Positions 1 to 6,590 of a DNA stretch of 7,671 bases are shown here, piece by piece. The DNA is from Desulfocapsa sp. (GTDB lineage: Bacteria > Desulfobacterota > Desulfobulbia > Desulfobulbales > Desulfocapsaceae), in the NCBI GenBank assembly GCA_029934915.1, contig JAOZLI010000124.1, positions 1-7,671 on the forward strand, read 5' to 3'. The notes below the pieces were generated by a model that did not search any database, was not told the origin of the DNA, and saw nothing but the letters and a program-made list of their open reading frames with translations. The position numbers and the translations under genes were made by a program. Numbering within the stretch: position 1 is the stretch's first letter; every line of letters begins with the position of its first letter.

Positions 1-611
1 GCAGTCCCGGATGATGTATCATGAATATTTCCACCAATACCAGTGTAGGATCCATCTATGCCAAAAATATTCGTTCCGTCTTTAATATTATCGGCTGTAA
101 GGTCATTCTCTATGGTTTCAAGAATAGTCTCAATGTAAAAACCTGCATTCACTGTGGTTGAATTTGCTGACAATGTTTGAGGCGCCATGGAACCTGTCAC
201 TTCTACTCCATCGACCCAGGCTCTTTTGCCCAATAGGATTTCAGCAGTAATGGCATCGCCACTACTACTATCTATAATATTAGTATCACCGGCTACCCCA
301 AAGATTGTGATATCTCGTTTGATATTACCAGAAACAAGATTTGGATCACCTGCAACAGTACCGGCACCATTGTGATATCCAGCGGGTATACTTTGCGCTA
401 CATTGGCAGGCGTAAGAGTGACAGCGCCATTATCAATCACAGTATCTACTATATCTTTAGAATCACTGATGGCAACGACAGTGTTTTCATCGGCAACGAC
501 TGCATCTTTTTCCGCCACGGCGACACTGTCTACTGCGATGGCACAACCAGGCAAAAGTGTCCCCATCAGCATCATTGACAATAAAGATAAATAATACTTT
601 TTCCGACTCAT
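1..611 (-). CDS. Exported or lipoprotein-like protein with phage-tail-like repeats (3' end outside window)
   Basis: The reading frame is open from ATG at 611 to the left edge (203 codons, no stop), so the C-terminus is missing. A GGGAG Shine-Dalgarno lies 7 bases before the ATG. Residues 1-26 form an export signal: basic MSRKK, a hydrophobic core, then LLPGC with Cys23 as a possible lipidation site (Pro at -2 is unusual for a lipobox), and also AIA at 24-26 as an ordinary signal peptidase I site. The mature part is acidic and then contains Gly-rich units: IKRDITIFGVAGD (97-109), GKRAWVDGVEVTGSM (128-142) and IKDGTNIFGIDGSYTG (176-191). Such 'I..G..IFG..G' and 'G..A.V.G..VTG' units are typical of phage tail/minor structural proteins and of the N-terminal part of secreted DUF1566-type proteins; a C-terminal domain of that kind may lie beyond the edge. 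It begins 35 bases after the CoA-transferase gene with no visible terminator, so read-through is possible. Function is unknown. Confidence 0.8.
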   Translation of the reverse strand, partial: MSRKKYYLSLLSMMLMGTLLPGCAIAVDSVAVAEKDAVVADENTVVAISDSKDIVDTVIDNGAVTLTPANVAQSIPAGYHNGAGTVAGDPNLVSGNIKRDITIFGVAGDTNIIDSSSGDAITAEILLGKRAWVDGVEVTGSMAPQTLSANSTTVNAGFYIETILETIENDLTADNIKDGTNIFGIDGSYTGIGGNIHDTSSGT

Positions 612-646
612 TACCTACTCCCTATCGTCAAGAGTTCCAGGAAAGA

Positions 647-2524
647 TCAAAACTCAATCCGAAAGCTGTACACTCCTTCTTCAACCATACTCTGCACTTT
701 GTAACCTGATTGATTAAAAATAGCCTGCATTCCCTTGTTTTCACGCAAGACTTCAGCTGTAAAGCCAGCAATTCCACTTGACTTTGCCAGCGTTATAAGA
801 TGGTTAAACATAAACCTGCCCATACCTTTGCGCTGATACTCATCACGGATAACAAAGGCGACTTCTGCTCTATTCGTTCGTTCATCAAGATAATACCTGC
901 CGACCGCAACGATATCATCACCATGAGCCTCAGGCAATGTGCCAACGATGGCCACATCTTTTCGATGATCAACATAGACGAAATTCTGGATTTCACGATT
1001 GCCAAAATGCTGATTGTGACTCATAAACCTGTAATACAGAGTTTGCTGAGAGAGATCATACAACAGGTCACGAATATGAGGCATATCGGTGGGATGTATA
1101 GGCCTGAAAGATACCTCTGTACCGCTATTGAGAAGATATGTTGCCTTCATCATATCCTGTGGCGCCACGATAAATTTCCCTTCCACTTCAACAAATTCCC
1201 GTCGAATATACTTTGCCTCAATCGCCTCTTTTAACAGTCGTTCACGATGGTCTGGATGAGCGATGGAAATAAGCGCCAGTGTTCGATCCTGGACCGATTT
1301 CCCATGTAAATAGGCCACACCATACTCGCTAACCACGTAGTGAACCGTTGCTCTGCTCACGACAACTCCTGCACCTCGGCTCAGCCTTGAAGTGATACGT
1401 GATTTTCCACTCTTGGTGGTGGATGGAATCGTAACAATTGCTCTGCCGCCATCAGAACGCGAAGCTCCCCTGTTAAAATCGACCTGCCCACCCACTCCAG
1501 AATAGAAGACACCCTCTTCAGAGTCAGAACAGACCTGCCCTGTAAGATCAATCTCCAGTGCCATATTTATGGACACCATACGGTTCTGTTTTCCTATTAC
1601 ATTTGAGTCATTGACATATTCCGTGGGACGAAAGGAAAAAAGTGGATTGTCGTCGACAAAATCATACAACTCTTTAGTCCCCATACAAAAACTGGTGACG
1701 ACCTTACCGCGATCCGTTGATTTTCTATTACCGCTGACGGCACCACTTTTAATCAGATCGAGGATATCATCAGTGATCATCTCTGTATGAATACCAAGAT
1801 CATGTTTTCCCTTTAGAGCTGCGATCACAGCTTGAGGAACCCTGCCAACACCAGGAATTCTGCCTATCCCAAACTCGACTGTTGACCCGCTTGGAACCAG
1901 TCCGGCAACAAGATCCGCAATTTTTGCGCTGATTTCGTGAACCGGTCCTGATTTCCGTTCAAGGAGTGGAACATCGGCAGGTACCAGAACATCAAGATCA
2001 TAGATATCAATAAGACTATCACCTCTTGTCCACGGCATTTGCGGATTAACCTGAGCAATAACAAGAGAGGCATTTTCCGCTGCACTTTTAACGATATCCA
2101 CGGAGACACCAAGGCTCATCTTCCCCCTACTGTCAGGAGGTGTCACCTGAATAAGCGCCACATCAAGCGGTAGCTGACCTGAATCAAAAAGTCGTGGAAT
2201 GTCAGACATTAACACAGGCGTATAGTCACCTCTTCCTTCCCGTATAACCTCACGAATGTTGTGGCCGATAAAAAATGAATTTATCTTAAAACATGCTGCA
2301 AACTTTTTTTCGGCATAGGGTGCATTCCCCTTGGTCAGTAACTCAACGATCTCCACATCCGCCAGATTTCCAGCAATTCGTGTCATTGCTTCAACGAGCA
2401 CCGTGGGTTCACCGCAACCTGTACCCAGAAAAACCCGATGCCCCGATTGCAGAAGCGACAAAGCCCGCTTTGGGGTTTTAATCATATCCTTATAGGTTTC
2501 TTTCCACCCTGAATCGTATTCCAT
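647..2524 (-). CDS. Acetyl-CoA hydrolase/transferase (family I CoA-transferase) fused to GNAT N-acetyltransferase
   Basis: 625 aa with two domains. Residues about 15-460 are a family I CoA-transferase of the acetyl-CoA hydrolase / 4-hydroxybutyrate CoA-transferase type, which moves CoA between acyl-CoA and a free carboxylic acid through a glutamyl-CoA thioester. Visible signatures are FGIGRIPGVGRVPQAV (218-233), HTEMITDDILDLI (246-258), whose Glu248 is the likely catalytic glutamate, GVGGQVDFNRGA (343-354) and VVSEYGVAYLHGKSVQDR (397-414). Residues about 470-625 are a complete GNAT domain: it starts VSFRPIHPTD and carries the acetyl-CoA-binding motif A, QRKGMG (564-569), within RDEYQRKGMGRFMF. 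A lone CoA-transferase of this family is about 430-450 aa, so the extra length is the GNAT. The ATG lies 8 bases after the stop of the synthetase gene, and its SD (GGGAG) abuts that stop, implying coupled translation. The acyl substrate cannot be read from sequence. The GNAT half probably plays the role AcuA has in Bacillus (inference). Confidence 0.93.
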   Translation of the reverse strand: MEYDSGWKETYKDMIKTPKRALSLLQSGHRVFLGTGCGEPTVLVEAMTRIAGNLADVEIVELLTKGNAPYAEKKFAACFKINSFFIGHNIREVIREGRGDYTPVLMSDIPRLFDSGQLPLDVALIQVTPPDSRGKMSLGVSVDIVKSAAENASLVIAQVNPQMPWTRGDSLIDIYDLDVLVPADVPLLERKSGPVHEISAKIADLVAGLVPSGSTVEFGIGRIPGVGRVPQAVIAALKGKHDLGIHTEMITDDILDLIKSGAVSGNRKSTDRGKVVTSFCMGTKELYDFVDDNPLFSFRPTEYVNDSNVIGKQNRMVSINMALEIDLTGQVCSDSEEGVFYSGVGGQVDFNRGASRSDGGRAIVTIPSTTKSGKSRITSRLSRGAGVVVSRATVHYVVSEYGVAYLHGKSVQDRTLALISIAHPDHRERLLKEAIEAKYIRREFVEVEGKFIVAPQDMMKATYLLNSGTEVSFRPIHPTDMPHIRDLLYDLSQQTLYYRFMSHNQHFGNREIQNFVYVDHRKDVAIVGTLPEAHGDDIVAVGRYYLDERTNRAEVAFVIRDEYQRKGMGRFMFNHLITLAKSSGIAGFTAEVLRENKGMQAIFNQSGYKVQSMVEEGVYSFRIEF

Positions 2525-2532
2525 ATTCTCCC

Positions 2533-4641
2533 CTACTCTCCTTCTACCAGTGGTGCAAGTGTCATCCTGACATCTGCAACAACTGGTTCTGCACCGTATT
2601 CCCCTACGATAAAGGGATTAATATCAAGTTCCAGTATCTGTGGAAAATCTGTGGTCAACTGACTTATACGCTGTAATCCTGAGGCTATGGCAATAAGATC
2701 AACACCACTTTCCCCCCTCCTTCCCTGGAGCATCTGGTAAGATTTAGTCGATTTCAGCATTTGAATGGCTTCCTGCTCAGTAATGGGAGCAAGATAAAAG
2801 GTAACATCCTTCATAACTTCTACAAATATTCCGCCAAGACCAAACATTAACATCGGGCCAAACTGCGGATCTCTTTTCATACCGATGATCACCTCCAGTC
2901 CCTTTGTGACCATTTTCTCGACATAAACCCCTTCTATACGTGCTTCAGGCACCTTTTTCCTGATTTTAAGATTCATCAGTTCATAGGTATCTTCTGCTGA
3001 TTCTCCGTTGGCTACATTTAGAAAAACGCCACCCAGATCACTTTTATGGATGATATCAGGAGAAACTATTTTCATGGCCACCGGAAAGCCAAGACGTTCT
3101 GCTATTTCACGTGCTTCTTCGGCACTTGATGCAAGAGTTCCCTCTGGAACCTTAAAGCCGTATGCTCCGAGTATCGCCTTTCCTTTTACCTCACCCAGTT
3201 GCAAAAGTCCGGTTCGCTGCCTACGATACAGGATCCTTTCGACGCGGCGTCTGTTTACTCGAAAACGGGTAACAGTTCTGGGGGGACGTTTTTTCCAGTT
3301 TGCGTAAGACAACATCCCTTTGAGTGCACTTACAGCACGTTCAGGAGTCTCATAATCCGGTAGCCCGGCGGCTGCAAGTTCGTGACGAGCAGGCAGAAGA
3401 GAACTCCCTCCCATAAATGTCGCCACCACTGGTTTACTCACATCTAAGCTTGTTGCTATGACTTTTGCAGTCTCAGCAGGTTTAGTCATGGCCTGAGGTG
3501 AGAGAATGACCAGGATTGAATCGACAGCGGGATCTGATTGGGCAGCCTTAATTGCAGCTGCATACCGTTCCGGGGCGGCGTCGCCCAGGATATCAATGGG
3601 GCTTGAATTACTCACCTGGTATGCCAGATTTTGACTGAGTTTTGCAGCGGTATCGGAACCAAGCTCCACAACCTTCATACCAGCATTTTCCACAGCATCT
3701 GCTGCAAGGATTCCAGGCCCTCCGGCATTAGTGATAATGAGTACGTTTTCACCATTTGGCAATGGTTGCATGGAAAGGGCCGAGGCTGAATCGAAGAGTG
3801 CCTCAAAACTGTCCGCTCGAACGACACCAGAGCGTTTAAAGGCGGCGCCATAGGCAGTATCACCAGTAGCAAGCACACCAGTATGAGAAGAAGCCGCCTT
3901 CAATCCTGCCTGGGTTGTTCCGGATTTTAAAATAATTACCGGTTTTTGTGATGAGGCCTCTTCGGCAGCCTTCACAAAATCCTTTCCCGTAGCAATATCT
4001 TCGAGATAGCCCACGATCACTTTTGTTTCCGGATCGTCAGCAAGGTATGACAATATATCAGCTGCAGCGATATCCGCCTTATTGCCAATGCTGATCACCT
4101 TTGCCAAGCCTAAATGATGATCTGCTGCAATATCCATCATCACACTGCACAGAGCCCCAGACTGCGAAAAAAGTGAAATATTCCCACGCATTGGATGAAC
4201 TCCGGTAAAGGAGCAATTCATATTATGGGCAGTATTAATCAGCCCCAGACAATTAGGGCCAAGCAGTCTCATCTGATGACGCCTGCATCGTTCAAGCAAT
4301 TCCTGCTCAAGGACTACTCCTTCAGGCCCTGCTTCCCTGAACCCGATGGCAGTTACAATAACTGCCTTGGCCTTCACTTTTGCACACTCATCTATTACGG
4401 CTATGACCTGTTCTTTGGGCAAAGCTATGACCACAAGATCGATGGGCTTGCCATATTCAGCAAGAGAAGCAAAACAGGGAAGCCCCAATAACTCACTGGC
4501 AGATGGATTTACGGGTACAAGCATTCCTTTAAAATCATATTCTGTCAGGTTTTTGAGAATGGAATGCCCAACCTTTCCTTCTGTGCGCGAGGCGCCGACC
4601 ACAGCGATACTATCAGGTTCAAACAGTGCTTTCAGGCTCAT
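2533..4641 (-). CDS. Acetate/acyl-CoA synthetase, ADP-forming (fused alpha-beta, NDP-forming family)
   Basis: 702 aa, the usual length for single-chain ADP-forming acyl-CoA synthetase. It interconverts acyl-CoA + ADP + Pi with acid + CoA + ATP in the cytoplasm. Domain order: a CoA-binding Rossmann domain (1-130, VVGASRTEGKVG at 14-25), a succinyl-CoA-ligase-like region (about 130-450, LGPNCLGLIN at 127-136 and FSQSGAL at 158-164), a basic linker (450-480, rich in Arg), and an ATP-grasp domain (about 480-702). His253 in SSHTG is the conserved phosphorylated histidine; His532 in IVSPDIIHKSDLGG matches the second phosphotransfer histidine of the archaeal beta subunit; ELDINPF (671-677) is the ATP-grasp metal-binding end. 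Both histidines are present, so an active enzyme is predicted, unlike Pat-type acetyltransferases whose synthetase-like domain is thought to be catalytically dead. There is no GNAT on this protein; it sits on the next gene instead. It starts 11 bases after the CBS-ACT gene, with a weak GGAA ribosome-binding site. Acetate is the likeliest but unproven substrate. Confidence 0.93.
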   Translation of the reverse strand: MSLKALFEPDSIAVVGASRTEGKVGHSILKNLTEYDFKGMLVPVNPSASELLGLPCFASLAEYGKPIDLVVIALPKEQVIAVIDECAKVKAKAVIVTAIGFREAGPEGVVLEQELLERCRRHQMRLLGPNCLGLINTAHNMNCSFTGVHPMRGNISLFSQSGALCSVMMDIAADHHLGLAKVISIGNKADIAAADILSYLADDPETKVIVGYLEDIATGKDFVKAAEEASSQKPVIILKSGTTQAGLKAASSHTGVLATGDTAYGAAFKRSGVVRADSFEALFDSASALSMQPLPNGENVLIITNAGGPGILAADAVENAGMKVVELGSDTAAKLSQNLAYQVSNSSPIDILGDAAPERYAAAIKAAQSDPAVDSILVILSPQAMTKPAETAKVIATSLDVSKPVVATFMGGSSLLPARHELAAAGLPDYETPERAVSALKGMLSYANWKKRPPRTVTRFRVNRRRVERILYRRQRTGLLQLGEVKGKAILGAYGFKVPEGTLASSAEEAREIAERLGFPVAMKIVSPDIIHKSDLGGVFLNVANGESAEDTYELMNLKIRKKVPEARIEGVYVEKMVTKGLEVIIGMKRDPQFGPMLMFGLGGIFVEVMKDVTFYLAPITEQEAIQMLKSTKSYQMLQGRRGESGVDLIAIASGLQRISQLTTDFPQILELDINPFIVGEYGAEPVVADVRMTLAPLVEGE

Positions 4642-4652
4642 TTCTTATTCCA

Positions 4653-5294
4653 TTAAGTAAAACGTTTTACAGTGAAACCGTTATCTTCAAGAAGTGCCAG
4701 CACTGCTGCAATTTTAAAGGTGTTAATCCGCAGATAAATACCATCCCCGTCTGTTTTGGAACGAATCCGAAGCACTCTGCTAAAAGGAATTTCTTCTTTT
4801 TCAAGAAAGGTCACAATTCGCGTCATAATTGTTTTCGAGCCGTCATCTTCAAGACCTATCAGTACCGCTCCTTTTTCACCCACACCAAAGGAGAGTTTAT
4901 AGGCCGCCGTCAGATCACGGATGGAAAAGATCCCTACAACCTGTCCATCTTCAACTACTGGCATTGCACCCATCTGATCACGATCAAACATAAAGAGTGC
5001 ATCATCCAGAGTTGAATCAGGCGTAAGTGAGACGCAATCAGGAGACATAATTTCAGAGACCTCTGTCTTTTCCACACGTTCGTATACAAGCCGGCTTTCA
5101 CTATCGCTTAACACCGAGGAAGGATAGGCAGAACGCAAATCACGATCAGTAAGCATACCCACCAGCACGCCATGCTCGTCAACAACGGGTAAATGACGAA
5201 AATGATAATCGTTTAGTAACGCTCTAGCCTCAGGAAGGAGCATTGACGGATGAACGGTTAGAGGATCGGTTGTCATATGTCGTGAAATATACAT
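4653..5294 (-). CDS. CBS-CBS-ACT domain protein, AcuB-like
   Basis: 213 aa, almost exactly the length of Bacillus AcuB (about 214 aa) and with the same architecture. CBS1 spans about 4-58 (HLPVVDEHGVLVGMLTDRDL, 34-53), CBS2 about 80-135 (MPVVEDGQVVGIFSIRDL, 111-128), and an ACT-like domain about 142-212 (VLIGLEDDG, then FSRVLRIRS and IYLRINTF strands). Tandem CBS pairs usually bind adenosine nucleotides, and ACT domains bind small metabolites, so it is likely a cytoplasmic sensor of adenylate or CoA-related energy state; the biochemical role of AcuB itself is not settled. The start is well fixed: AGGAGG at 5306-5301 lies 6 bases before the ATG, the strongest ribosome-binding site in the window. 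It is the first of three tightly spaced genes, followed by the ADP-forming synthetase 11 bases later and then the CoA-transferase/GNAT, and it follows the deacetylase across a 221-base gap. The assignment as AcuB-like is by architecture and neighbours, not by alignment. Confidence 0.87.
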   Translation of the reverse strand: MYISRHMTTDPLTVHPSMLLPEARALLNDYHFRHLPVVDEHGVLVGMLTDRDLRSAYPSSVLSDSESRLVYERVEKTEVSEIMSPDCVSLTPDSTLDDALFMFDRDQMGAMPVVEDGQVVGIFSIRDLTAAYKLSFGVGEKGAVLIGLEDDGSKTIMTRIVTFLEKEEIPFSRVLRIRSKTDGDGIYLRINTFKIAAVLALLEDNGFTVKRFT

Positions 5295-5360
5295 ACTCTA
5301 CCTCCTAAATAATAATGGTTAATAAAAGTGATGGCGTCGTATTTATACCCTTTTTTCGGG

Positions 5361-5505
5361 TGCAAACTCTTCATCTTCTTCGTCATTGCAAATTTACTGT
5401 CACTGCGGCGTACCTAAGTACTCCTCATTCCATCAAATTTGCATTCCTCGAATATGAAGTTTTTTACTTAGCCATCTGAAAATTTACTTTTTTCGAGTTT
5501 GTCAA
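5361..5505. repeat. Intergenic inverted-repeat element between deacetylase and AcuB-like genes
   Basis: The 221-base gap 5295-5515 has no convincing gene but is highly structured. GCAAATTT (5388-5395) is perfectly inverted as AAATTTGC (5435-5442). Outside it, CTTCATCTTC (5369-5378) pairs with GAATATGAAG (5450-5459) at 9 of 10 positions, giving a long imperfect hairpin. Its loop holds a smaller one, GTAC-CTAA-GTAC (5410-5421). A second, overlapping pair is CTCGAA (5447-5452) with TTCGAG (5492-5497). CTAAGTA (5414-5420) recurs inverted as TACTTAG (5465-5471), and a small ACCC/GGGT hairpin (5347-5361) flanks the unit on the left. No U-run follows a GC-rich stem in the direction of transcription, so it is not a standard intrinsic terminator. 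It could be a dispersed intergenic repeat, a mobile-element remnant or a 5' leader structure of the acuB-like transcript. TTGACA (5505-5500, minus strand) resembles a -35 box but has no good -10 partner. Confidence 0.55.
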
Positions 5506-5515
5506 AAATGAACGG

Positions 5516-6472
5516 CTACCGTTTTCCCAGTAGTCCACTCACATATGCTTCGACGGATTCACCAAGTACAGAAAGTTCATACCCACCCTCCAGGATGGAC
5601 AGGATTTTTCCTTCTGTATACTGCTGAGCCCAACTTTGTATTGTCATGCCAATATTGTTGTAAATTTCTGTGGAATATTGAAGACCAGACATATCATCTG
5701 CAGCATGTGCATCAAAACCAGCGGCTATAACCAGAGCATCTGGTCGCCATTCTTCAAGTTGTGGGGAGACAACTTTTTCCAACAACTCCATCACCTGTTT
5801 ATCATCTCCACCAGGCTGCAGCGGCAGGTTAAGGATCGTCCCTTTTCCTTCTCCGATACCTTTGTCATCAGCATAACCGGTTCCAGGGTAGCTGAAACTT
5901 GGGTGTTCATGAATGCTGATATAAAAGGTATCGTATTCCTCTTCAAAGGCAGACTGTATGCCATTGCCGTGGTGGGCATCAAAATCAAATATAAGAATAC
6001 GTTTTTTGTTATATTTACGTTGCCAGTATCTCGCTGCAACAACACAATTATTAAAAAAACAAAAACCAAATGGAGTCTTTGCCTCTGCATGATGCCCCGG
6101 AGGACGAACCAGACAGAACACATTGTCTGCATCGTTATCTTCAAGAAGATCTATGGCTGTGAGTCCGGCTCCGGCAGCAAGCATGGCTATTGTATAAGAT
6201 TCGTAGCCAATTTGGTTGTCTACATGATCTATATAGGTTTTACCGGACAAAACCTCTTCCTCAAAACGAAACAACCAGGATTCGTCGTGTGCTGCCAGCA
6301 ACCATTCACGTTCAGCGATGCGGGGATGTACTCTATTGAGATCTGAAAAATAAGAAGAAGCCTCAAGGGCTTGATGAATGGTGTGCAATCTTTCCGGTAT
6401 CTCAGGATGTGGTTCTCCACCGGTATCATGCTGCAAATATCGTTGATCACTGATCAGGGTTAACAGACTCAT
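5516..6472 (-). CDS. Histone deacetylase family protein (class II-like/AcuC-like zinc deacetylase)
   Basis: 318 aa, full length for bacterial HDAC-like proteins. The family removes acetyl groups from lysine side chains or acetylated polyamines with a Zn2+-activated water. All the active-site pieces are visible: RPPGHHAEAKTPFGF (123-137), with the His127-His128 pair, DFDAHHGNG (163-171), supplying zinc ligands Asp165 and His167, AGFDAH (251-256), with the third ligand Asp254, and EGGYE (295-299), with the transition-state Tyr298. The N-terminal HPEIPERL (22-29) is the usual family opening. No signal peptide is seen, so it is cytoplasmic. An in-frame TAA 12 bases upstream makes ATG 6472 the first available start; its ribosome-binding site is weak (AAGAAT). 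The neighbourhood, AcuB-like protein and GNAT-bearing acetate enzyme on the same strand, points to an AcuC role: deacetylating an acetyl-CoA-forming enzyme. Acetylpolyamine amidohydrolase activity is the main alternative. Confidence 0.92.
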   Translation of the reverse strand: MSLLTLISDQRYLQHDTGGEPHPEIPERLHTIHQALEASSYFSDLNRVHPRIAEREWLLAAHDESWLFRFEEEVLSGKTYIDHVDNQIGYESYTIAMLAAGAGLTAIDLLEDNDADNVFCLVRPPGHHAEAKTPFGFCFFNNCVVAARYWQRKYNKKRILIFDFDAHHGNGIQSAFEEEYDTFYISIHEHPSFSYPGTGYADDKGIGEGKGTILNLPLQPGGDDKQVMELLEKVVSPQLEEWRPDALVIAAGFDAHAADDMSGLQYSTEIYNNIGMTIQSWAQQYTEGKILSILEGGYELSVLGESVEAYVSGLLGKR

Positions 6473-6590
6473 TCTATTCTTTTATGCAAACTCTGGTTGT
6501 GCTGATTTATGATTTTAGTGTATCTTACATAACAGGAATAATAGCTCCCAATTAAATCGTATACTTTAAAAATTAATAAAGCAACTCCCC
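6473..6590. promoter_or_regulatory. Divergent intergenic region with probable promoters for both strands
   Basis: These 118 AT-rich bases separate the divergently transcribed deacetylase and selenoprotein genes, so at least one promoter each way is expected. Possible sigma70-like matches on the minus strand are TTGCTT (6584-6579) 17 bases from TACGAT (6561-6556), and TTGGGA 18 bases from TAAGAT. On the plus strand, AATAAT near 6538 and TATACT near 6560 resemble -10 boxes without good -35 partners. All are weak individual matches; no clear operator palindrome was seen. Confidence 0.35.

Noticed and set aside
187..594. Three short plus-strand ORFs (187-375, 372-578, 403-594)
   Set aside because: They are shadows of the minus-strand exported protein, which has a signal peptide, a good Shine-Dalgarno and repeated motifs.
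800..1234. A 144-codon plus-strand ORF
   Set aside because: It is antisense to the GNAT domain of the CoA-transferase fusion, with no recognisable motif.
5347..5361. ACCC/GGGT hairpin as a terminator
   Set aside because: The stem is only 4 bases and no run of U follows on either strand in the useful direction.
5315..5479. A 54-codon plus-strand ORF in the gap between the deacetylase and AcuB-like genes
   Set aside because: There is no ribosome-binding site, no recognisable domain, and the frame runs through the inverted repeats, so it is likely a by-product of the repeat sequence.
5636..6346. A 236-codon plus-strand ORF
   Set aside because: It lies antisense to the deacetylase gene, whose catalytic motifs are all intact; its own translation is Cys/Ile-rich without domain features and has no ribosome-binding site.
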